A stretch of 64,000 nt of DNA from Actinoplanes sp. L3-i22 (GTDB taxonomy: Bacteria; Actinomycetota; Actinomycetes; Mycobacteriales; Micromonosporaceae). The notes beneath the pieces were generated by a model. It was not told the DNA's origin, ran no database searches, and saw only the letters and a list, made by a program, of their open reading frames with translations. The position numbers and the translations under genes were made by a program. How positions within the stretch are numbered: the first letter of the stretch is position 1; each line of letters opens with the position of its first letter. The stretch lies in NCBI RefSeq assembly GCF_019704555.1, contig NZ_AP024745.1:8812501-8876500 (forward strand), given 5' to 3'. Shown in pieces: positions 39,716 through 47,839 of this stretch.

Positions 39716-40788
39716 CCGCGCCGGTCCCGGTTCTGATCATGCGCGGTGGCACCTCCAAGGGCGCCTATTTCCGCGCCGAGGACCTGCCGGCCGACCCGGC
39801 CGAGCGGGACCGCCTGCTGCTCGCGATCATGGGCTCGCCGGACCCGCGGCAGATCGACGGGATCGGCGGCGGGCACCCGCTGACCAGCAAGGTCGCCGTG
39901 ATCAGCCGCTCCGCGGACCCGGCCGCCGACGTCGACTACCTGTTCCTGCAGGTCCAGGTCGACAAACCGATCGTCAGCGCGGAACAGCCGTGCGGCAACA
40001 TCCTGGCCGGCGTGGGCCCGTTCGCGATCGAGCGTGGTCTGGTGCACATTCAAGATCAGAAAACCGCGGTTCGGGTACGGATGGTGAACACCGGCGCCCT
40101 CGCGATCGTCACCGTGCCCACCCCGGACGGCCGCGTGCGCTACTCCGGGGACACCGCGCTCAGCGGCGTGCCCGGCACCGCCGCGCGGATCGAGGTGGAG
40201 TTCCGGGACACGGCCGGCTCGGTCGCGCCCGGACTGCTGCCCACCGGCCGGGTCCGCGACGACCTGGACGGCGTCCCGGCCACGCTGATCGACAACGGCA
40301 TGCCGGTGGTCCTGCTGAACGCCGCGGAGCTGGGCGTCACCGGCTACGAGTCGCCGGCCCAGCTGGAGGCGGACCACGCGCTGCGGCGCCGTGTCGAGGA
40401 GCTGCGGCTGATCGCCGGGAAGCTGATGGGCCTCGGCGACGTCGCGGCGACCACGGTGCCGAAGATGTGCCTGGTCGCTCCCCCGGCGCACGGCGGGGCG
40501 CTGAGCACCCGGATGTTCATCCCGCACCGGGTGCACGCCTCGATCGGGGTGCTGGCCGCGGTGAGTGTGGGGACGGCTGCCGCCGTACCGGGAAGCGTCT
40601 GTTTCTTGAAAGATCTTCCGGAGACGATCCGGCTGGAACATCCGACCGGCTTCTACGACGTGGTGATCGACGTCGACGCGGCCGGTGCCGAGATCACGGT
40701 CGGTCGCTCGGCGATCGTGAGCACCGCCCGCCTGCTCCTCGACGGGCAGGTCCACCCCCGTACGCAGGAGGAATTTGATCATGGGTGA
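39712..40788 (+). CDS. galD: 4-oxalomesaconate tautomerase (PrpF-like)
   Basis: A 358-residue PrpF/GalD family isomerase with the diaminopimelate epimerase-like fold. MRGGTSKGAYF opens the protein, the catalytic Cys lies in SAEQPCGNILAGVGPFAIERG, and MVNTG and GGALSTRMFIPHRVHASIGVLAAVSV are family landmarks. GalD converts the keto form of 4-oxalomesaconate to its enol tautomer before hydration by GalB. Overlaps galC by four bases and the dioxygenase start by eight. Confidence 0.88.
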   Translation: MTAPVPVLIMRGGTSKGAYFRAEDLPADPAERDRLLLAIMGSPDPRQIDGIGGGHPLTSKVAVISRSADPAADVDYLFLQVQVDKPIVSAEQPCGNILAGVGPFAIERGLVHIQDQKTAVRVRMVNTGALAIVTVPTPDGRVRYSGDTALSGVPGTAARIEVEFRDTAGSVAPGLLPTGRVRDDLDGVPATLIDNGMPVVLLNAAELGVTGYESPAQLEADHALRRRVEELRLIAGKLMGLGDVAATTVPKMCLVAPPAHGGALSTRMFIPHRVHASIGVLAAVSVGTAAAVPGSVCFLKDLPETIRLEHPTGFYDVVIDVDAAGAEITVGRSAIVSTARLLLDGQVHPRTQEEFDHG

Positions 40789-41746
40789 AAAGCTTCGCGA
40801 CGTCGCGCACGTCTCCGCGGTCGAGCTGTTCACGCCGGTGCTCGACGAGACCGTGCGGTTCTTCACCGACCAGATGGCGATGGAGGTGGTGGACCGTCGC
40901 GGCGACAGCGTCTACCTGCACACCTGGGACGACTACGAGCGGTTCTCGCTGAAGGTGACCGCCGCGGGCACCTCCGGCATCGGCCGGCTGTGGCTGCGCG
41001 CGCGCAGCCCGGAGGCGCTGGAGCGGCGGGTCGCCGAGATCGAGCGCGCCGGGCTCGGCGAGGGGTGGAGCAAGGACGAGCCGGCGTACGGGCCGGTGTA
41101 CCACTTCACCGATCCGGACGGCCACCGGTTCGGGCTCTACTGGGAGACGCAGCGCTACGTCGCCTCCGACGAGACCCGGCCGTCGCTGAAGAACCAGGCC
41201 GCGAGGTTCCCCGGCCGCGGTTCCAACGTGCGGCGCCTGGACCACGTCAACTTCCTGGCCCGGGACGTGCCGGCGAACGAGACGTTCGTCAGCGAGGTGC
41301 TCACCGGGCGGGCCAGCGAGCAGATCGTGCTGGACAGCGGGGTGAAGGCGGCGATCTGGTACACGTTCAGCGACAAGTCCTACGACGTCGTCTACACCCG
41401 CGACTGGACCGGCTCGACCGGGCGGCTGCACCACATCGCGTTCGCCACCGACACCCGCGAGGACATCCTGCGGGCCGCGGACGTGTTCCTGGAGGCCGGC
41501 GTGCACATCGAGACCGGGCCGCACAAACACGCCATTCAGCAAACCTTCTTCCTGTACGTCTATGAGCCCGGCGGCAACCGCATCGAGCTCTGCAACGCCG
41601 GTGCCCGTCTGCTGCTCGCCCCGGACCACGAGGTGGTCACCTGGACCGAGGCGGAGCGGGCGAAGGGCCAGGCCTGGGGCCTGAAGACGATCGAGACGTT
41701 CCACACGCACGGGACGCCGCCGGTCGCCGAGGCGGAGTGGGCCTGA
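40781..41746 (+). CDS. Type I (VOC-fold) extradiol ring-cleavage dioxygenase
   Basis: A 321-residue two-domain vicinal-oxygen-chelate protein of the catechol 2,3-dioxygenase/BphC type. Likely Fe(II) ligands in the C-terminal domain are His155 (RRLDHVNFLARD), His217 or His218 (RLHHIAFATD) and Glu269 (GNRIELCNAG); their spacing matches BphC-type enzymes. AGGAGG lies 9 bases before the ATG at 40781. Position in a GalB-C-D operon implies cleavage of gallate or a related trihydroxybenzoate or protocatechuate-like substrate, although known gallate dioxygenases are of the unrelated LigB fold. The substrate is therefore inference. Confidence 0.82.
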   Translation: MGEKLRDVAHVSAVELFTPVLDETVRFFTDQMAMEVVDRRGDSVYLHTWDDYERFSLKVTAAGTSGIGRLWLRARSPEALERRVAEIERAGLGEGWSKDEPAYGPVYHFTDPDGHRFGLYWETQRYVASDETRPSLKNQAARFPGRGSNVRRLDHVNFLARDVPANETFVSEVLTGRASEQIVLDSGVKAAIWYTFSDKSYDVVYTRDWTGSTGRLHHIAFATDTREDILRAADVFLEAGVHIETGPHKHAIQQTFFLYVYEPGGNRIELCNAGARLLLAPDHEVVTWTEAERAKGQAWGLKTIETFHTHGTPPVAEAEWA

Positions 41747-41750
41747 TCCG

Positions 41751-42377
41751 CTAGGGCATGTCGTCGAGGCTGGTCAGGACCTCGATCACGCTGGCGATGT
41801 GCGCCCGCATCGCCAGCTCGGCGGCCTTCGGATCCCGCGCCCGGATCGCCGCGACGATCGCCTCGTGCTGCGGCAGGGACTGCTGCGGGCGGCCCGGCAC
41901 CAGCGCCAGCATGATCTGGTGGCGCGCCTGCTGGGCCTTCAGCGTGTCGATCAACCGGTCCGCGGTGCCGTGCGCGGCGATCGTCCGGACCAGCGCGTGC
42001 AGCCGCTGGTTGAGGTCGCTGTAGCGGCGGTGCTCGCCGGTCTCCACCGCGCGCCGCATCAGCAGGGCGATCTCGTCCAGCTCGGCGGCCTGCTCGGCGG
42101 TGACCCGCTCAGCGGCGTGCGCGGCGACCAGGCCCTCCAGGACCATCCGCACCTGGGTGATCTCGATCGTCTCGGCCAGACTGATCTTGCGGACCACCGC
42201 GCCCCGGTTGCGCTGGATCTCCACCAGGCCCTCGGCGGCCATGTCCTGCAGCGCCAGCCGGACGGTGAACCGGCTCGCGCCGAGCCGCTCGATCAGCTGG
42301 GCCTCGACCAGCCGTTCGCCGGGCAGGTAGGCGCCGGTCAGGATCGCCTCGCGCAGGGCGTCGCGCGCGCTGGTCAT
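41751..42377 (-). CDS. GntR-family (FCD) transcriptional regulator
   Basis: A 208-residue regulator. The winged helix-turn-helix is DALREAILTGAYLPGERLVEAQLIERLGASRFTVRLALQDMAAEGLVEIQRNRGAVV, and the all-helical FCD ligand domain contains ITQVRMVLEGLVAAHAAERV, RRYSDLNQRLHALV and LPQHEAIVAAIRARDPKAAELAMRAHI with the metal-binding Asp/His pattern. The ATG at 42377 follows GGGGGA. It is convergent with the dioxygenase and divergent from the transporter. It is the likely binder of the six GATTGTNNACAATC palindromes in this locus. Confidence 0.88.
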   Translation of the reverse strand: MTSARDALREAILTGAYLPGERLVEAQLIERLGASRFTVRLALQDMAAEGLVEIQRNRGAVVRKISLAETIEITQVRMVLEGLVAAHAAERVTAEQAAELDEIALLMRRAVETGEHRRYSDLNQRLHALVRTIAAHGTADRLIDTLKAQQARHQIMLALVPGRPQQSLPQHEAIVAAIRARDPKAAELAMRAHIASVIEVLTSLDDMP

Positions 42378-42466
42378 CGGTCCCCCGTTATGGATTGCAC
42401 AGCCGGAGCACAGCCGGCGGCCTCGTCGTGACCGGTACGATACCGCGCCCCCGCCAGCCCAATTCA

Positions 42467-42545
42467 AATCGTCAACAATCGCTGTGCCGGCAAGGCATGC
42501 TGGGACACAGGCTGGACTTACGGCCGAAACTGATTGTTGACAATC
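42467..42545. promoter_or_regulatory. GntR operator pair, promoter region 2
   Basis: ATCGTCAACAAT (42468-42479) and GATTGTTGACAATC (42532-42545), centres exactly 65 bp apart, between the GntR and MFS genes. The second contains TTGACA on the plus strand, followed after 17 bases by CACGAT, a candidate promoter for the transporter gene. Confidence 0.85.
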
Positions 42546-42603
42546 CTGCGAACAACCAGCACGATCCGGTGACGCGCACCACTCCCCCGAGAGGAAGCCC
42601 CGG

Positions 42604-43926
42604 ATGTCCTCCAGTTCCGTCATCACCGCCGGGCGCGGCAACCGGCTCGCCCGGCTGGTCGTCGCCATCTGCTGGCTCGTCGTCCTGTTCGACGGCGTCG
42701 ACCTGTTCATCTACGGCGCCGTGCTGCCCGGCATGCTCGACGACCGGTCGCTCGGCCTGACCCCGGCGATGGCCGGCGGGCTGGGCAGCTACGCGACCTT
42801 CGGCATGCTGATCGGCGCGGTCGCCTCCGGGCCGCTCACCGACCGGCTCGGCCGCAAGGCGATCATCATCGCGGACACCGTGATCTTCTCCCTGGCGTCG
42901 GTGGCCTGCGCGGTCGCGCCCAGCATCGGTGCGTTCGGCTGGGCCCGGTTCGTCGCCGGGCTGGGCCTGGGCGGCCTGCTGCCGATCGCGCTCACCCTGG
43001 TCGCCGAGTACGCCCCGACCGGCCGGCGCAACCTGATGATCGGCTCCCTGATGACCGCCCACCAGGTCGGCGGCATCGTGGCCGGCAGCCTCGGGCTCTA
43101 CCTGCTGAACAACCACGGGTGGCGCTCGGCGTACTGGGTCGGGGTGCTGCCGCTGTTCATCGCGGTGCCGCTGATCGCCAAGTTCCTGCCCGAGTCGCTG
43201 AGCTTCCTGGTCGCCCGCGGCCGCACCGAGGAGGCCCGGGCGCTCGCCGCCCGCTACGAGGTCGACGTGCCGGACCCGGCGGCCACCCGGACCGGCAGCA
43301 AGCTGGACAGCGTCATCGACCTGTTCCGCGAGGGCCGCTGGCGGCCGACCCTGCTGTTCTGGATCACCTCGTTCGGCGGGCTGCTCCTGGTCTACGGCGT
43401 CAACACCTGGCTGCCGACGATGATGCGCGCCCAGGGCTACAACCTCGGCTCGTCGCTCGCCTTCCTGATCGTGATCAACCTGGGTGGCGTGCTCGGCATG
43501 CTGATCGCCGGCCGGGTCGCCGACCGGTTCGGGGCGGTGCCGGTCGCGGCCGTCTGGTTCGCGCTCACCGCGGTCGGCGTCTACCTGCTCGGCGTGCACA
43601 CGCCGCTGGCGGTCACCTACGCGGTGGTCTTCCTGGCCGGCGTCTTCCTGTTCAGCGCGCAGACCATGGTGTACGCCGCGGTCACCGCCCGCTACGGCGA
43701 CGCGAGCCGGGCGACCGCGGTGGGCTCGGCGGCCGGGATCGGGCGCTTCGGCGCGGTCTTCGGGCCGTGGCTCGGCGGGCAGCTGGTCGCCGCCGGGAAC
43801 CAGGGGTGGGGGTTCACGGCGTTCGCCGTCACCGCCGTGCTGGCCACGGTGTTCGTCCTGCTCGCCGGTGCGGCGAGCCGGAACGCGGTGACCGCCGGCG
43901 CCGGCGCCCCGGTGCCCGTGCACTGA
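42604..43926 (+). CDS. MFS aromatic acid:H+ symporter (AAHS family)
   Basis: A 440-residue transporter with 12 membrane segments. The AAHS signature near the first helix, VLFDGVDLFIYGAVLP with the D-G-x-D acidic pair, and the loop GPLTDRLGRKAIII between helices 2 and 3 are visible, as is GRVADRFGAVP in the second half. PcaK, BenK and GalT belong to this family. Operator-linked to the gallate genes, so it probably imports gallate or protocatechuate. AGGA lies 8 bases before the ATG. A hairpin follows the stop. Confidence 0.9.
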   Translation: MSSSSVITAGRGNRLARLVVAICWLVVLFDGVDLFIYGAVLPGMLDDRSLGLTPAMAGGLGSYATFGMLIGAVASGPLTDRLGRKAIIIADTVIFSLASVACAVAPSIGAFGWARFVAGLGLGGLLPIALTLVAEYAPTGRRNLMIGSLMTAHQVGGIVAGSLGLYLLNNHGWRSAYWVGVLPLFIAVPLIAKFLPESLSFLVARGRTEEARALAARYEVDVPDPAATRTGSKLDSVIDLFREGRWRPTLLFWITSFGGLLLVYGVNTWLPTMMRAQGYNLGSSLAFLIVINLGGVLGMLIAGRVADRFGAVPVAAVWFALTAVGVYLLGVHTPLAVTYAVVFLAGVFLFSAQTMVYAAVTARYGDASRATAVGSAAGIGRFGAVFGPWLGGQLVAAGNQGWGFTAFAVTAVLATVFVLLAGAASRNAVTAGAGAPVPVH

Positions 43927-43938
43927 TCGTCGTGCCCG

Positions 43939-43972
43939 CCGGCCCGCTTCGCGACCGCGCGAGGCGGGCCGG
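43939..43972. terminator. Terminator hairpin after the transporter gene
   Basis: 9-bp stem CCGGCCCGC / GCGGGCCGG; the 16-base loop contains a further CGCG/CGCG pairing. Confidence 0.65.
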
Positions 43973-44068
43973 TTCGGTTCGCCGTACCGTCGCAAGCCCG
44001 AACCTCAGGAAAAAGCGGCCCGGCGGCGCGGCGGATTGTCGGCACCGAGCCCACCCCGCGCTGCACTG

Positions 44069-44147
44069 GATCATCGACAATCCAGCACGCACGGCCAACG
44101 AGAGTGGATCAAGCTGGCGCTTCGCGTGATCTGGATTGTTGACAATT
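44069..44147. promoter_or_regulatory. GntR operator pair, promoter region 3 (tannase)
   Basis: GATCATCGACAATC (44069-44082) and GATTGTTGACAATT (44134-44147), centres 65 bp apart, upstream of the tannase gene. The second contains TTGACA on the coding strand. A half-site GATTGTC also occurs at 44034-44040. Confidence 0.8.
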
Positions 44148-44246
44148 CTGGTCGCCATCTTGTTTCCGGGGTGTATCGAGACTTATCGTTTGGCACACCT
44201 CCTGGCGCCAGGGATGTCATCAACGTCGATCGACGGGAGCTCCCGC

Positions 44247-44294
44247 ATGTCCTCTGCGACCAACCCCACGCCACTCCGCCGGCGGTCCCGGTGA
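44247..44294 (+). CDS. Possible 15-codon leader peptide before tannase
   Basis: ATG at 44247 has GGGAG about 7 bases upstream and encodes M-S-S-A-T-N-P-T-P-L-R-R-R-S-R then TGA at 44292-44294. That TGA overlaps the probable GTG start of tannase (GTGA at 44291-44294). Either it couples translation, or it marks an indel so that the two frames were once one signal-peptide-bearing start. Confidence 0.4.
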   Translation: MSSATNPTPLRRRSR

Positions 44295-45967
44295 GGCCGG
44301 CGGTCCCGGTGATCCGGCCGGTCCGCACCCTCGCGCTGATCGCGGCCGCCCTGCTGGCCCTGACCACGCTGGTGCCCGGCGGCGCGACCGCCGCCCCGCG
44401 CGCCCGCGAGCTCGCCCCGCTGCTGCCCGTCATCGACTGCGCCGCGGTCCCCGGACTCGATCTGACCGGCGTGACCGACGCCCCGGTCACCATCAAGTCG
44501 GCGACCGTGACCAGCGCGAACGCGCCCGCGCCCTACTGCGCGGTGACCGGGACGATCGCCCCGGCGGACACCTTCGTGATGCGCCTGCCGGTCAACGGCT
44601 GGACCCAGCGCTACCTGCAGACCGGCTGCGGCGGGCTGTGCGGGAGCGCCAACATCGGCTACACCCAGGCGGCGAGCTGCGAGCCGGTCGCGGACGGGAC
44701 GATCGCCAGCGCCACCACCGACATGGGTCACCAGGGACTCAACGACGGCTCGTGGGCGGCGGACAACCCGCAGGCGCTGATCGACTTCGCGTACCGGGGC
44801 GTGCACGTCACCTCGCAGGTGGCGCAGGAGCTGATCAAGCGGTTCTACGGGCGGTCGGCGGCGTACAGCTACTTCGACGGGTGCTCGGACGGCGGGCGCG
44901 AGGCGCTGATGGAGGCGCAGCGGTACCCGGACGACTTCGACGGGATCGCGGCCGGGGCGCCGGCCAGCAACATCGTCGTGCAGAACACGTACCACCACGC
45001 GTGGAACGTGCTCGCCAACCAGGACGCGAACGGGAACTACCTCCTGCTCGCCGACAAGCTGCCGCTGATCCACTCCGCCGTGCTGCACCAGTGCGACAGC
45101 CTGGACGGGGTGGTCGACGGTGTGCTCGACGACCCGCGGAACTGCCGCTTCGACCCGCGGACGCTGGTCTGCGCGGACACCGCCAACTGCCTGACCGCGG
45201 CGCAGGCGGCGGTGGTCGAGCGGCTGCACGACGGCGCGACCGACGGGCACGGCCGGCGCCTGGAGCAGGAGATCTCCCACGAGTGGGGCTCCGAGCTGGA
45301 CTGGACGCTGTTCGTCCCGGCGAAGCAGGGCGACGTGACGTTCAGTGAGAACATCGCGCTGTCGTTCCTGCGCTACCTCGCCTACCGCAACGTGGCGAAC
45401 CCGTCGTACCAGCTCACCGACCTCGAGTTCACGATGGCCTCGTTCCGGAAGACGGTGCAGACCTCCGACTACCTGTCCGCGACCGATCCGGATCTGAGCC
45501 GGTTCCGGCGCGGCGGCGGGAAGCTGCTGCTCTGGCACGGCTGGTCCGACCAGCACATCTCACCGCAGGCGACGCTGAACTACTGGGACGCGATGCGGCG
45601 GACGATGGGGTCCCGGGCGGTGGACGGCTTCGCCAAGCTGTACCTGCTTCCCGGCATGGCGCACTGCGGCGGCGGGCTCGGGCCGAACAGCTTCGACGTG
45701 CTCACCCCGGTGATGAACTGGGTCGAGTCCGGCACCGCGCCCGGGAGGATCGTCGCGTCGATGACCGGACGGACCCGGCCGGTCTTCCCGTATCCGCAGG
45801 TGGCCCGCTACGACGGCACCGGCAGCACCGATGACCAGGCGAACTTCGTGGCGGTGACGCCGCGGCGGGAGTCCACGGTCGGGTATGCGTGGGCCGGGGC
45901 CTGGCTCTACTCGCACGGCTACCAGAAGACGTGCCGCGCGGTGAACGGCAAGCTCGTCTGCGGTTAG
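44291..45967 (+). CDS. Secreted tannase/feruloyl esterase
   Basis: About 558 residues from a GTG at 44291 (another GTG at 44309 is possible); a signal peptide (TLALIAAALLALTTLVPGGATAAP) follows. The tannase-family catalytic CS-D-HC motif is complete: Cys198-Ser199 (FDGCSDGGREAL), Asp420 (HGWSDQHISP) and His458-Cys459 (PGMAHCGGG), with the two Cys expected to form the disulfide that joins Ser and His. It would hydrolyse gallate or ferulate esters outside the cell, feeding the gallate pathway encoded upstream. GntR operators precede it. Confidence 0.9.
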   Translation: MRPAVPVIRPVRTLALIAAALLALTTLVPGGATAAPRARELAPLLPVIDCAAVPGLDLTGVTDAPVTIKSATVTSANAPAPYCAVTGTIAPADTFVMRLPVNGWTQRYLQTGCGGLCGSANIGYTQAASCEPVADGTIASATTDMGHQGLNDGSWAADNPQALIDFAYRGVHVTSQVAQELIKRFYGRSAAYSYFDGCSDGGREALMEAQRYPDDFDGIAAGAPASNIVVQNTYHHAWNVLANQDANGNYLLLADKLPLIHSAVLHQCDSLDGVVDGVLDDPRNCRFDPRTLVCADTANCLTAAQAAVVERLHDGATDGHGRRLEQEISHEWGSELDWTLFVPAKQGDVTFSENIALSFLRYLAYRNVANPSYQLTDLEFTMASFRKTVQTSDYLSATDPDLSRFRRGGGKLLLWHGWSDQHISPQATLNYWDAMRRTMGSRAVDGFAKLYLLPGMAHCGGGLGPNSFDVLTPVMNWVESGTAPGRIVASMTGRTRPVFPYPQVARYDGTGSTDDQANFVAVTPRRESTVGYAWAGAWLYSHGYQKTCRAVNGKLVCG

Positions 45968-45988
45968 CGCCTTCGGCAGGATCAACAT

Positions 45989-46031
45989 CATTGGTGGGTA
46001 CGGGCGTGCGCCGCGGCCGTACCCACCAATG
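45989..46031. terminator. Bidirectional terminator between convergent genes
   Basis: Perfect 15-bp stem CATTGGTGGGTACGG / CCGTACCCACCAATG with a 13-base loop, between the tannase stop and the stop of the minus-strand hydrolase. Confidence 0.8.
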
Positions 46032-46045
46032 CGGTGAGCCCGGCG

Positions 46046-46828
46046 TCAGGCGCCGAGGAAGCCGGTGAGGGTGGGGATGAACGTCGGCGCGCGCAGCGCC
46101 GACATGTGATCCCCGGGAACCGTGTGCAGCACCGCGCCCGGGATCGCGCCGGCCAGGACCGCCGGGCGGGTGGCGAGCGGATCCGACTCACCGGCCAGCA
46201 CCAGGGTCGGCGCCTTGATCATCTCCAGCGGGATCGGCGCGGCGTGGACCGCGGCCGCCTGCGCGGCCAGGGCCAGCCGGTCGCCGCCGACCGCCTCGAC
46301 GAACTGCCGGAAGCCGGCCGCCGCCGGATCGGTGACCGACGACGGGTCGTCGGTGCGCAGCGCGTGCAGCAGGCGGTCGCCGCCGATCACCCGGGTGTCC
46401 AGCCCGCCGACCTCGACCACCCCGGCACCGACCCCGCCGACGACCAGGCGGCGGACCCGCGGGTCGCGGATCGTGGTGAGCAGCGCGACGATCGCGCCCA
46501 TCGAATAGCCGACCAGATCGACCTCGGTGATGCCGAGCAGGTCCAGCAGCGCGATCACGTCGCCGGCCATCCGGGACTCGCCGTAGAGCGCCGGGTCGTG
46601 CGGCTTGCCGGACCGGCCGTGTCCGCGCGCGTCGATCGCGACCACCCGGCGGCCGGCCCCGGTCAGCGCGGCGACCACGCCGGGCAGCACCCAGTTGGTC
46701 CGGCCGTCGGCGATGAAGCCGTGGTGCAGCAGCACCGGCGGAAGATCGGACGGGTTCTCCCAGAGCTCGTAGAAGATCTCCACGCCATCGGCGGATCGGA
46801 AGGTCGACATGCCGAGATCATTCCGCAT
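46046..46828 (-). CDS. Alpha/beta hydrolase
   Basis: A 260-residue cytoplasmic hydrolase. The nucleophile elbow is GYSMGA, the oxyanion region LLHHGFIAD, the conserved D-A-R-G-H-G-R-S-G motif is intact, the acid is in LVLAGESDPLA and the His is in TVPGDHMSAL. This is the 3-oxoadipate enol-lactonase/haloperoxidase-like subfamily. An ATG at 46810 gives a slightly shorter alternative start. It is divergent from a LysR regulator, which may control it. Substrate unknown. Confidence 0.82.
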   Translation of the reverse strand: MRNDLGMSTFRSADGVEIFYELWENPSDLPPVLLHHGFIADGRTNWVLPGVVAALTGAGRRVVAIDARGHGRSGKPHDPALYGESRMAGDVIALLDLLGITEVDLVGYSMGAIVALLTTIRDPRVRRLVVGGVGAGVVEVGGLDTRVIGGDRLLHALRTDDPSSVTDPAAAGFRQFVEAVGGDRLALAAQAAAVHAAPIPLEMIKAPTLVLAGESDPLATRPAVLAGAIPGAVLHTVPGDHMSALRAPTFIPTLTGFLGA

Positions 46829-46882
46829 GTGCGCTAGATTTCGGGAGAGCTTCCGGTCACTCCATAGGGGGATGGCAGGGTT

Positions 46883-47839
46883 GTGACGCCCACCCAGTTA
46901 CGTGCGTACTCCGCGGTCGTCCGCCTCGGCTCCGTCAAGCTGGCCGCCGCCCACCTCGAGGTCTCCGAGGCGGCCGTCTCGCTCCACATCGGACAACTCC
47001 GCAAGGAGCTCGGCGACCAGCTCTTCACCCGTACCTCGTCCGGGCTGGCGTTCACCCCGGGCGGGCTGCGCCTGGCCAGCCGGGCCGCCGAGCTGCTCGG
47101 CCTACAGGACATCACGGTGCTGGAGGTGAGCGCGGCCGGGCGCGGGCGGCGGCTGCTGCGGGTCGGCGCGTCCAGCCTGTTCGCCGAGCACGCCGCGCCC
47201 GGGCTGATCGAGCTGTTCGCCGGGCGCGCCGCCGACCTGGACGTGGAGCTGAGCGTGCGCAGCCCGGCCACGTTCGCCGCGCTGCTGCAGACCCGGACCA
47301 TCGACATCGCGATCGGGCCGGCCCCGAGCCTGCCGGACGCCACGGTCAGCGGGCGACCGGTGATGAACTACCGGATCGTGCTGGTCGCCGGGCCGGAGCA
47401 CCCGCTCGCCGGGACCCGCCCGTCGGCCGGGCAACTGCGCGAGCAGACGTGGCTGCTCGGGCCGTCCGCGGCGGCCGACGGCGGGGCGATCCGGACGCTG
47501 CTGCGGCGGCTGGCGGTGCCCGACGAGCGTCAGCAGATCTTCCAGAGTCATGCGGCCGCGCTCGAAGAGGCGAAACGGGGGCGTGGGGTGGCCGCGGCGC
47601 TCTCGTTCACGGTGGCTCCGGAGGTTCGGCAGGGGCGGCTGGTGCAGTTCAGCGGGCCGTGGACCGCGGTGGATCAGGTCTGGCACGCGTACACGCTGAG
47701 CGAGCGGGGGGCGCCGGCGGCGGCCGCGGAGCTGGCCCGGTTCGCGGCGACACCGCGGGCGCTGCAGGCGATGATCCGCGGGGCCGGGGTGCACGTGGGG
47801 CGTTTCCGGCCCTCGGTGCACGTCACACTCTGGAGCTGA
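46883..47839 (+). CDS. LysR-family transcriptional regulator
   Basis: A 318-residue regulator starting with GTG. The N-terminal helix-turn-helix is QLRAYSAVVRLGSVKLAAAHLEVSEAAVSLHIGQLRKELGDQLFTRT, followed by the substrate-binding domain (LLRVGASSLFAEHAAPGLIELF, DIAIGPAPSLPD, YRIVLVAGPEHPLA). It lies 54 bases from the divergent hydrolase gene, the usual layout for a LysR regulator and its target. The last 17 bases overlap the convergent SDR gene. Confidence 0.9.
   Translation: MTPTQLRAYSAVVRLGSVKLAAAHLEVSEAAVSLHIGQLRKELGDQLFTRTSSGLAFTPGGLRLASRAAELLGLQDITVLEVSAAGRGRRLLRVGASSLFAEHAAPGLIELFAGRAADLDVELSVRSPATFAALLQTRTIDIAIGPAPSLPDATVSGRPVMNYRIVLVAGPEHPLAGTRPSAGQLREQTWLLGPSAAADGGAIRTLLRRLAVPDERQQIFQSHAAALEEAKRGRGVAAALSFTVAPEVRQGRLVQFSGPWTAVDQVWHAYTLSERGAPAAAAELARFAATPRALQAMIRGAGVHVGRFRPSVHVTLWS

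Noticed and set aside
42472..43995. 507-codon minus-strand open frame
   Set aside because: Antisense of the MFS transporter, and it would run through the GntR operators.
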